Source of the DNA: Thermomonas sp. XSG
GTDB lineage: Bacteria > Pseudomonadota > Gammaproteobacteria > Xanthomonadales > Xanthomonadaceae
Direction of reading: 5' to 3'
Length of the DNA stretch: 64,000 nt
Assembly: GCF_014678725.1 (NCBI RefSeq)
Contig: NZ_CP061497.1
Span: 2,558,001-2,622,000 of the forward strand
The notes under the pieces are model-generated. The model was not told where the DNA came from. It was given only the letters and a program-made list of their open reading frames with translations, and did not search any database. The position numbers and the translations under genes are program-made. Within the stretch, counting starts at the first letter, position 1, and the number at the start of each line of letters is the position of its first letter. Shown piece after piece: positions 49,204 to 55,937 of the stretch.

Positions 49204-49608
49204 TCAGCCGAACTGCACCACCTCGCCCTGGCGGTCGAAGGCGGCGAACTGCGCCACCCGGCCGTCGTTGATCGCGTTGACCATGAAGCGCAGCGGCTGC
49301 GCGGCCTCGTCCGCGCTCGGGGCGACGCCGGCGCGGCCTGCCAGGCCGCCGACGAACAGCAGATCCCACTCCTGGCCGGTGGCCTTGGACTCCTCGGCCA
49401 GCGCCGCGAAGCTGGCGACCTCTTCCGGGGTCTTGTCCACGCACAGGCAAGGCGAGAGCGTTCCGCCCTCGCGCCGCTCGAAGCGCTCGCGCTGTTCCGC
49501 CGTGGCGTTCTGCGGCAATTCCACCCGCGCGAACACCAGCAGCAGGCGCTGCGGCTCCGGCTGCTGGCGGGCGGCATCGAGGAGATCCTGGAAGCTGGCA
49601 AGACTCAT
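49204..49608 (-). CDS. Conserved protein of unknown function
   Basis: 134 residues: SFQDLLDAARQQPEPQRLLL, FARVELPQNAT, LSPCLCVDKTPEEVASF, WDLLFVGGLAG. Proteins like this occur widely in pseudomonads and xanthomonads and are often mislabelled ribonucleotide reductase subunit alpha, though none of that enzyme's active-site features are present and the size is wrong. Treat as unknown. It lies upstream of, and divergent to, the moaA promoter. Confidence 0.8.
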   Translation of the reverse strand: MSLASFQDLLDAARQQPEPQRLLLVFARVELPQNATAEQRERFERREGGTLSPCLCVDKTPEEVASFAALAEESKATGQEWDLLFVGGLAGRAGVAPSADEAAQPLRFMVNAINDGRVAQFAAFDRQGEVVQFG

Positions 49609-49685
49609 GGTGCGACGGGAATCGTGGAGGAAGGCGCGAAGCTAACATGGCGCTGCGCGCGCCGCGGCCGCGGCGCGGCGGAATC

Positions 49686-49699
49686 TTGATCGCAATCAA
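49686..49699. promoter_or_regulatory. FNR/ANR box upstream of moaA
   Basis: TTGATCGCAATCAA is a perfect match to the TTGAT-N4-ATCAA consensus. Its centre is 41-42 bases before the predicted start (about 49734), with a weak -10 (TAAGCT, 49722), the class II activator layout for anaerobic induction. Confidence 0.85.
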
Positions 49700-49734
49700 G
49701 CGCGCACCCCGCGGACGGGGCTAAGCTGTCGCCG

Positions 49735-49861
49735 TACCACCTCCAAGCCCCCTTGCCTGGGTTCGTCCGCGGATACGGCAACGGGGCCGTGGCATCGGCC
49801 GCAAGGCCGCTGCCACCGGGCCGGATCCGGAAACGGGCCGGCCTCCCGCGTTTGGACTGGA
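49735..49861 (+). promoter_or_regulatory. Molybdenum cofactor riboswitch (Moco RNA motif) before moaA
   Basis: The leader shows the features of the Moco RNA motif: CCTCC and CCTGGG near the 5' side, GATACGGCAACGGGGCCGTG in the middle, a variable hairpin (GGCATCGGCCGCAAGGCCGC), then TGCCACCGGGCCGG, a GAAA-containing turn, GGCCTCCCGCGTTTGGACTG. The last parts align with the E. coli moaA leader (GCCACC-GGGCG-GCCUCCCGUAU-UGGA). It ends about 9 bases before the moaA ATG and could occlude its ribosome-binding site when cofactor is plentiful. Confidence 0.83.
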
Positions 49862-49869
49862 GCGACAAC

Positions 49870-50850
49870 ATGGCAACCCTCGTGGATGGCTTCGGCCGCA
49901 CGTTCCCCTATCTGCGGCTCTCGCTCACCGAGGCCTGCAACTACCGTTGCAGCTACTGCCTGCCGAATGGCTATCAGGCCGACGGGCGGCCCAGCTTCCT
50001 GACGCTTGAGGAAGTCCAGCGGCTGGTGCGCGGCTTCGCGGCGGTGGGCATGCGCAAGATCCGCCTGACCGGCGGCGAGCCCAGCCTGCGCAAGGACCTG
50101 CCGTCGATCATCGCCGCCGTCTCGGCGACGCCTGGCGTTCAGAAGATCGCCCTGACCACCAATGGCTGCCTGCTGCCCAGGCATGTGCGGCTGTGGCGCG
50201 AAGCCGGGCTGACCGCGCTCAACGTCAGCCTGGACAGCCTGCAACCGGCGCGTTTCGCCGCCATCACCGGCCATGACCGCTTCGACGAGGTGATGGAGGG
50301 CGTCGAGATCGCGCAGGGCCTCGGCTTCGATGCGGTCAAGCTCAATGCGGTGCTGCTGCGCGGGCTGAACGACGACGAGCTGCCGGCGTGGATGGACTTC
50401 CTGCGCGGCCGCGACGTGTCGATCCGCTTCATCGAGCTGATGCGCACCGGCGACAACCAGGCCTATTTCGAACGCCACCATTACCGCGCCGAGGCGCTGG
50501 AACAACAGTTGGTGGATGCCGGCTGGACACTGCGGCCGCGTGCCGCCGATGCCGGCCCGGCGCGCGAGTACGCGCACCCTGGCTATCGCGGGCGGATCGG
50601 CATCATCGCGCCGTATTCGAAGGATTTCTGCGCCGGCTGCAACCGCCTGCGGGTGACTGCGCGCGGCGACCTGCGGCTGTGCCTGTTCGGCGACTTCGGC
50701 ATCCCGCTGCGGCCGCTGCTGCAGTCGGACGACGACCACGACGCGCTCGTCGGGCGCATCGCCACCCAGCTGGGCCTCAAGGCGGCCGGCCACGGCCTGC
50801 ACGAAGGCAATACCGGCATTACCCCGCACCTCGCCTCCATTGGCGGATAG
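49870..50850 (+). CDS. moaA: GTP 3',8-cyclase MoaA (radical SAM)
   Basis: First step of molybdopterin synthesis, converting GTP to 3',8-cyclo-GTP with MoaC. 326 residues: radical-SAM cluster Cys23, 27 and 30 (CNYRCSYC), GGE at 68-70, and the second cluster Cys254, 257 and 271 (FCAGC...LC). C-terminus ends in Gly-Gly, as needed for MoaA activity. Start ATG 49870 follows the riboswitch. First gene of moaA-moaCB-moeA-moaD-moaE. Confidence 0.97.
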   Translation: MATLVDGFGRTFPYLRLSLTEACNYRCSYCLPNGYQADGRPSFLTLEEVQRLVRGFAAVGMRKIRLTGGEPSLRKDLPSIIAAVSATPGVQKIALTTNGCLLPRHVRLWREAGLTALNVSLDSLQPARFAAITGHDRFDEVMEGVEIAQGLGFDAVKLNAVLLRGLNDDELPAWMDFLRGRDVSIRFIELMRTGDNQAYFERHHYRAEALEQQLVDAGWTLRPRAADAGPAREYAHPGYRGRIGIIAPYSKDFCAGCNRLRVTARGDLRLCLFGDFGIPLRPLLQSDDDHDALVGRIATQLGLKAAGHGLHEGNTGITPHLASIGG

Positions 50851-50859
50851 GCACATTCC

Positions 50860-51858
50860 ATGACCAGCCCACGCGACGCGGCCTTTTACATGGCCGATAT
50901 CCGCAACAAGCGCCCCACCCGCCGCCGCGCGGTCGCGGTGGGCGAGTTCCTGGCGGGCGCCGCCGCGTTCGCCACCGTCGTCGAGCGCCGCCTGCCCAAG
51001 GGCGATGCGCTGGTGATGGCGGAGATCGCCGGCCTGCAGGGCGCCAAGATGGCCTCGCAGCTGATGCCGCTGTGCCATCCCATCTCGCTGGAGCTGGTGC
51101 GGGTGCGCTGCGTGCCGGTGCCGGAACGCCACGCCATCCGCGTGTACTGCGAATGCGCGCTGGAGGCGCGCACCGGCGTCGAGATGGAAGCGCTGGCGGG
51201 CGTCAACGCGGCACTGCTCACGCTTTACGATCTGACCAAGCCGGTGCAGCCGGCGCTGGCCATCAACGGCGTGCGACTGCTGTTCAAGGAAGGCGGCAAG
51301 AAGGGACTGTGGGTGCATCCCGATGGCATGACCGACGAGGAGCGCGCGCACTACCAGCCGCGCGACTTGGCCCGCCTGGACGGCGTGCCGTGCGCGGTCA
51401 TCACCCTGAGCGATCGCGCCAGTTCGGGCGAGTATGAAGACCGCTCCGGTCCGGTGCTGGTGGAGGCCCTGCGCAAACTGGGTGCCGAGGTCGGCTACGT
51501 CGAAGTGCTGCCCGACGGCATCGATCCGCTGGCCGAACGCCTGCGCGCGCTGGCTGCCAAGGGCGTGCGCCTGTGCCTGTGCAGTGGCGGCACCGGCCTT
51601 GGACCGCGCGACGTGACGCCGGAAGCGCTGCGGCTGGTGGCCGAACGTCCGGTGGAGGGTCTCGCCGAGATGTTGCGCAGCGAAAGCGCCAAGCACACCC
51701 CGCTGGCCTGGCTCAGCCGCGCCGAAGTGGTGCAGCTGGGCGGCATGCTGGTGTTCGCGCTGCCGGGCAGCCCGCGCGCGGCGCAGCAGTGCATGGACAT
51801 GCTGCAGCCGCTGCTGGCGCACGCGCTGGCGATGCTCGATGGCAGGCCGCACCCGTGA
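50860..51858 (+). CDS. moaCB: Fused MoaC-MogA/MoaB molybdenum cofactor protein
   Basis: 332 residues holding two domains. Residues 1-158 are MoaC (cyclic pyranopterin monophosphate synthase): LMPLCHP (68-74), TGVEMEALAGV (105-115), YDLTK (123-127), KKGLWVHP (147-154). Residues about 175-332 are MogA/MoaB (molybdopterin adenylyltransferase): SDRASSGEYED (184-194), CSGGTGLGPRD (241-251) and a late GSPRAAQQ. So one chain covers the second and a late step of the pathway. Nine bases after moaA; overlaps moeA as GTGA. Confidence 0.94.
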   Translation: MTSPRDAAFYMADIRNKRPTRRRAVAVGEFLAGAAAFATVVERRLPKGDALVMAEIAGLQGAKMASQLMPLCHPISLELVRVRCVPVPERHAIRVYCECALEARTGVEMEALAGVNAALLTLYDLTKPVQPALAINGVRLLFKEGGKKGLWVHPDGMTDEERAHYQPRDLARLDGVPCAVITLSDRASSGEYEDRSGPVLVEALRKLGAEVGYVEVLPDGIDPLAERLRALAAKGVRLCLCSGGTGLGPRDVTPEALRLVAERPVEGLAEMLRSESAKHTPLAWLSRAEVVQLGGMLVFALPGSPRAAQQCMDMLQPLLAHALAMLDGRPHP

Positions 51859-53102
51859 TCGGATACGACGAGGCGCTGGCGCTCATCCAGCGCGAGGCGA
51901 AGCCGCTGCCGGTGGTGCCGCGCACGCCGATGGCCGGGCAGGTGCTGGCCGAGGCGGTGCATAGCGGCGAAGACCTGCCGCCGTTCGACAATTCCGCGAT
52001 GGACGGCTTCGCCCTGCGGGTGGGCGATGCCGGCGCGATCGCGGGCACCGAGTTCGAGGTGCTGGGCGCGCAGGCGGCAGGAGACGCGCAGACCGCGGCG
52101 CAGGGTGGGGCGTGGGAAATCATGACCGGCGCGCGCATCCCGGACGGGCTGGACGCGGTGATCCCGGTCGAGCAGGTCGAAGTGCTGGCCCGCGATGGCG
52201 ACGGCAAGCCCGCTCGCATCCGCCTGCAAGCCGATGTGCCGCCCGGCCAGCATGTGCGCCGGCATGGCGAGGATGTGCGCAAGGGCGACCGCTTCCTCGC
52301 CGCAGGTACCCGCCTGGATGCCCCGCAGCTGATGCTGCTGGCCGCGCTGGGGGTGCCGCTGGTCGACGTGCACGCAACCCCGCGGGTGGCGCTGCTCAAT
52401 ACCGGTCGCGAGCTGGTGGACGATCCCGCGCAGGCACTGGGCTCCGGTGAGATCCGCAACAGCAATGGCCCCTACCTGGCCCGACGGATTGAACAGGCGG
52501 GTGGTGACGTGGTGCTGCGGCAGACCGTCAGCGACGATGCCGAGGCCTTCTTCATCGCGATGGAGCAGGCGCGCTCGGCCGGCGTGGAGTTGGTGCTGAG
52601 CACCGGCGCGGTGTCGATGGGCCGCTACGACTTCATCCCCGATGCGCTGCGCAAGCTCGGCGCGACCCTCCATTTCCACAAGGTGGCGATCCGTCCCGGC
52701 AAGCCGCTGCTGTTTGCCACCCTGCCCAACGGCGCGCTGTTCTTCGGGCTGCCGGGCAATCCGGCCTCCAGCGCGGTGGGGCTGCGCTTCTTCGTCGAGC
52801 CGGCGCTGCGGGCGATGCTGGGGCTGGCGCCGGAGCGCCCGCTGCGGCTGCCGCTGCTGGGCGGCTACCGCAAGCGCCATGCGCTGCGCTTCCACCTCAA
52901 GGGCCACGTGGCGCTGGATGGCGACGGCCGGCTGCAGGCGCGGGTGCTGCCGGGGCAGGAGTCGTTCCGGATCGCGCCGCTGGCGCACAGCAATGCGTGG
53001 ATCGTGATCGATGCCGCCGCAGGCGACCTGGAAGACGGCGCTCTGGTCGATGTGTATCCGCCCGGGCATCTGCTCGGGCTGCAACTGCAGGGACAAGGCT
53101 GA
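51855..53102 (+). CDS. moeA: Molybdopterin molybdenumtransferase MoeA
   Basis: Inserts molybdate into adenylated molybdopterin. 415 residues from GTG 51855, which overlaps the moaCB stop. Family segments: LPPFDNSAMDGFAL near 45-60, NSNGPYLARR near 200, LSTGAVSMGRYDFIP (the MPT-binding loop) and GLPGNPASSAVG near 300. C-terminal barrel domain to the end. Stop overlaps moaD as TGATG. Confidence 0.96.
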   Translation: MIGYDEALALIQREAKPLPVVPRTPMAGQVLAEAVHSGEDLPPFDNSAMDGFALRVGDAGAIAGTEFEVLGAQAAGDAQTAAQGGAWEIMTGARIPDGLDAVIPVEQVEVLARDGDGKPARIRLQADVPPGQHVRRHGEDVRKGDRFLAAGTRLDAPQLMLLAALGVPLVDVHATPRVALLNTGRELVDDPAQALGSGEIRNSNGPYLARRIEQAGGDVVLRQTVSDDAEAFFIAMEQARSAGVELVLSTGAVSMGRYDFIPDALRKLGATLHFHKVAIRPGKPLLFATLPNGALFFGLPGNPASSAVGLRFFVEPALRAMLGLAPERPLRLPLLGGYRKRHALRFHLKGHVALDGDGRLQARVLPGQESFRIAPLAHSNAWIVIDAAAGDLEDGALVDVYPPGHLLGLQLQGQG

Positions 53103-53362
53103 TGGATGTGCAAGTGAAGCTGTTCGGGGCCTTCCGCGACTGCCAGCCGGAGCCGCAGGTAGTGCTGGCGCTGGCCGAGGGCGCCCTCGTGGCCGACCTG
53201 CGCGCCGCGCTGGAGGCGCATGGCCGGGCGCACTGGCCGAACTTCAACCCGGCGCTGCTGGCGCGTTCCGCCTTCGCCAGTGACACCTCGGTACTGCGCG
53301 ATGCGCAACCGGTACCGGCCGGTGTCGGCATGGCGATCCTGCCGCCGGTCAGCGGGGGCTGA
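53102..53362 (+). CDS. moaD: Molybdopterin synthase small subunit MoaD
   Basis: 86-residue ubiquitin-like sulfur carrier. Begins MDVQVKLFGAFRD and ends ILPPVSGG with the essential C-terminal Gly-Gly that becomes the thiocarboxylate. ATG 53102 overlaps the moeA stop; moaE starts 2 bases after its stop. The activating MoeB gene is not in the window. Confidence 0.95.
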   Translation: MDVQVKLFGAFRDCQPEPQVVLALAEGALVADLRAALEAHGRAHWPNFNPALLARSAFASDTSVLRDAQPVPAGVGMAILPPVSGG

Positions 53363-53364
53363 GC

Positions 53365-53889
53365 ATGCACCGCCACCATCTCACCGTGGTCGAGATCGCC
53401 GAGGGCAAGCTGGACCCGGCCGCCGCGCTGGAGTTCGTCTCCGACCCCGGTTTCGGCGGTATCACGATGTTCGTCGGCCGCGTGCGCGATCTCAACCATG
53501 GTCGCGACGTCACCGGCATCAGCTATGACATGTTCGTGCCGCTGGCGCTGAACGGGTTTGCCGAGATTGCCGCGAAGGCCGAGCGCGACTTCGACGGCAA
53601 GCTCAAGCTCTACATCGGCCATGCCAAGGGGCGGCTGGGGATCGGCGACCTGGCGATGGTCGTGGCCGCCGGCACCCCCCATCGCGACGAGGCCTTCCGC
53701 GCCTGCCGGCAGGTCGTGGAGGCGGTGAAGCACACCAGCCCGATCTGGAAGCAGGAGCACTACGTCGACGGCGACAGCGTCTGGAGCGAAGGCTGCTCGC
53801 TGTGCGAAAGCCACGCGCCAGCGGGCGGGGATGCGCATGCACACGCACCCGGCCATGACCACCAGCACGCCCCGGAGCCGGGACGGTGA
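53365..53889 (+). CDS. moaE: Molybdopterin synthase catalytic subunit MoaE with His-rich tail
   Basis: 174 residues. Family core GGITMFVGRVRDLNHGRDVT (near 32-51), GHAKGRLGIGDLAMVVA and the active-site KHTSPIWKQEHYVDG (about 117-131, catalytic Lys). It transfers two sulfurs from MoaD to precursor Z. The last 30 residues are unusual: a GDAHAHAPGHDHQHAPE tail with many His, likely metal-binding, beyond the normal MoaE end. The stop overlaps the next start as GTGA. Confidence 0.93.
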   Translation: MHRHHLTVVEIAEGKLDPAAALEFVSDPGFGGITMFVGRVRDLNHGRDVTGISYDMFVPLALNGFAEIAAKAERDFDGKLKLYIGHAKGRLGIGDLAMVVAAGTPHRDEAFRACRQVVEAVKHTSPIWKQEHYVDGDSVWSEGCSLCESHAPAGGDAHAHAPGHDHQHAPEPGR

Positions 53890-54242
53890 AGGTCCAGCTG
53901 CAGGGGCAGCTGGTGCGGCTGCGCATCAGCGAGGCCGAACTGGCACGCCTGCAGGCCGGCGGGACGGTGGAGAACCTGACCATCCTGCCGGCCGGGCTGG
54001 CTCTGCGGCAGTGGCTGCGGCTGGGCGAGGGGCCGCAACCGGAAGTGCTGGTGGCCGACGCGCAGGGCTGGGGTTGCCAGCTGCCGGCCGCCGAGCTGGC
54101 CGCCTACGTTGCGCGGCTGCCCTGCCGCGAGGGATTGCGCCTGCGCCTGCCGCTGGCGGAAGGGACGGAAGAGGTGGTCGAGATCGATCTGGAAGTGGAC
54201 GTGCGCGACAGCGTGCGCAGCCGGGGCGTGCCCAAGCGCTGA
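53886..54242 (+). CDS. Small conserved protein after moaE, unknown
   Basis: 118 residues from GTG 53886, overlapping moaE. Starts KVQLQGQLVRLRISEAELAR and reads as a beta-rich protein; the opening resembles the DUF7009 type (KIRIKGNSIRLRL...), which is only a guess. Last gene of the moa operon and next to the nar promoter region. Role unknown. Confidence 0.72.
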   Translation: MKVQLQGQLVRLRISEAELARLQAGGTVENLTILPAGLALRQWLRLGEGPQPEVLVADAQGWGCQLPAAELAAYVARLPCREGLRLRLPLAEGTEEVVEIDLEVDVRDSVRSRGVPKR

Positions 54243-54276
54243 ACGCAAGGGGGCCGGACGCCTTTGTCGCGTCGGC

Positions 54277-54290
54277 TTGACCGGGATCAA
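54277..54290. promoter_or_regulatory. FNR-type box (one mismatch) in the nar promoter region
   Basis: TTGACCGGGATCAA differs from TTGAT-N4-ATCAA at one base. It stands 38 bases upstream of a perfect box and about 146 bases before narK2. Confidence 0.6.
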
Positions 54291-54314
54291 GCCGGGTTCG
54301 CTCAGGGGGCGGAT

Positions 54315-54328
54315 TTGATTCCGATCAA
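54315..54328. promoter_or_regulatory. FNR/ANR box before narK2-narGHJI
   Basis: TTGATTCCGATCAA matches the consensus exactly, 108 bases before the narK2 start. It should make the nar operon respond to oxygen. I could not find a convincing NarL heptamer pair. Confidence 0.82.
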
Positions 54329-54435
54329 ATTCGGCGGGGGGGTGATCCCGCAGGCTTGCGCCAACAAATTTTGCCGGCGCGCCCAAATAGGGTGATGATC
54401 GGCCCCGCCGGCTATCCCTAGCACAGGTACGTCCC

Positions 54436-55845
54436 ATGAACGCCCACCTGGCCCGCAAGCCACGCAGCGTCGGTTCCGTGATCCAGGACTGGAGGCCGGA
54501 GGATGCGGCGTTCTGGGCACAGACGGGCAACCGCATCGCCAACCGCAACCTCGCCATCTCGGTGCCGGCGCTGCTGCTGGCGTTCGCGATCTGGCAGATG
54601 TTCTCGGCGGTGGCCATCAGCCTGCCGCTGGTGGGTTTCCAGTTCGACACCAACCAGCTGTTCTGGCTGGCCGCGCTGCCGGCGCTGTCCGGTGCGACCC
54701 TGCGGATCTTCTATTCGTTCGTGGTGCCGCTGTTCGGTGGCCGCCGCTGGACCGCCATCGCCACCGCCTCGCTGCTGATCCCGGCGGTCTGGCTGGGCAT
54801 CGCGGTGCAGGACACCAGCACGCCCTATTGGCATTTCGTCGCCATCGCGATGCTGTGCGGCTTCGGCGGCGGCAACTTCTCCTCGTCGATGTCCAACATC
54901 TCGTTCTTCTACCCCAAGGCGAAGCAGGGCTTCGCGCTGGGCATGAATGCGGGGCTGGGCAATCTCGGCGTGTCGGCCACCCAGTTCGTGATTCCGCTGG
55001 TCATCACCTTCGGGCTGTTCGGTGCGATTGCCGGCGCGCCGCAGTTGACCGCCGACGGCAAGCAGCTGTTCCTGCAGAACGCCGGCTTCGTGTGGGTGCC
55101 GTTCCTGCTGGTCTGCGCCATCGCCGCGTGGTTCGGGATGCACGACCTGGCCGCGGCGCGCTCCTCGTTCGCCGAGCAGGCGGTGATCTTCAAACGCAAG
55201 CACAACTGGCTGATGTGCTGGCTGTACATCGGCACCTTCGGCTCCTTCATCGGCTTCTCGGCCGGGTTCCCGATGCTGATCAAGACCCAGTTCCCGGACG
55301 TCAACCCGATGGCCTACGCCTTCCTCGGCCCGCTGGTCGGCGCGCTGATGCGGTCGGTGGGCGGCTGGCTCGCCGACAAGCTGGGCGGCGCGCTGCTGAC
55401 CTTCTGGGTGTTCGCGCTGATGATCGTCGGTGTGTTCTTCGTGCTGCACTTCCTGCCCGACCACGGCGGCCAGGGCGGCAGCTTCTACGGCTTCCTCGGC
55501 AGCTTCATGGCGCTGTTCGTGCTCAGCGGGATCGGCAACGCCTCGACGTTCCGGATGATCCCCGTGATCTTCCGCACCCTGCACGAGCGCTGGTCGGCCG
55601 ACGCCAACGCGGAGGGCAAGGCCGCCGCGGCGCGCCAGGCCGGCATCGAGTCGGCGGCGGTGATCGGCTTCAGCTCGGCCATCGGCGCCTACGGCGGCTT
55701 CTTCATCCCGAAGAGCTATGGCTCCTCGATCGCGTGGAGCGGCGGCCCCGAGCTGGCCCTGTACGGCTTCATCGTGTTCTACGCCACCTGCCTGGCGGTG
55801 ACGTGGTGGTGGTACTTCCGGCGCGGCGCGGAGACGCCGTGCTGA
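54436..55845 (+). CDS. narK: Nitrate/nitrite transporter NarK (first copy, NarK2 type)
   Basis: 469-residue MFS transporter of 12 helices in the inner membrane. Nitrate/nitrite porter signatures: LPALSGATLRIFYSFVVPLF in the first half and GFGGGNFSSSMSNISFFYPK, with Gly-rich LGMNAGLGNLGVSATQF in the fifth helix. It probably exchanges nitrite for nitrate. First gene of the nar unit; narG starts 88 bases after its stop. A second narK gene closes the unit at 63580. Confidence 0.94.
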   Translation: MNAHLARKPRSVGSVIQDWRPEDAAFWAQTGNRIANRNLAISVPALLLAFAIWQMFSAVAISLPLVGFQFDTNQLFWLAALPALSGATLRIFYSFVVPLFGGRRWTAIATASLLIPAVWLGIAVQDTSTPYWHFVAIAMLCGFGGGNFSSSMSNISFFYPKAKQGFALGMNAGLGNLGVSATQFVIPLVITFGLFGAIAGAPQLTADGKQLFLQNAGFVWVPFLLVCAIAAWFGMHDLAAARSSFAEQAVIFKRKHNWLMCWLYIGTFGSFIGFSAGFPMLIKTQFPDVNPMAYAFLGPLVGALMRSVGGWLADKLGGALLTFWVFALMIVGVFFVLHFLPDHGGQGGSFYGFLGSFMALFVLSGIGNASTFRMIPVIFRTLHERWSADANAEGKAAAARQAGIESAAVIGFSSAIGAYGGFFIPKSYGSSIAWSGGPELALYGFIVFYATCLAVTWWWYFRRGAETPC

Positions 55846-55937
55846 GCTTCGACGAGGCAATCGCGGCGGCAGTTTCCGCCATCAGCAAGATGCGTGCGCG
55901 CGGGTGGTGCACGCCAGCCAAGAGGATGTTCCCATGA
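55839..55937 (+). pseudogene. Possible moeA N-terminal remnant between narK and narG
   Basis: A 32-codon frame from GTG 55839, overlapping the narK stop, reads LSFDEAIAAAVSAISK and then unrelated sequence to a stop just inside narG. The opening resembles MoeA starts (here moeA begins IGYDEALALIQREAK). No further MoeA sequence follows, so it may be a deletion scar or chance. Low certainty. Confidence 0.3.

Noticed and set aside
49204-49608. Ribonucleotide reductase alpha subunit
   Set aside because: This common label for such 130-residue proteins is not supported: size and motifs do not fit that enzyme.
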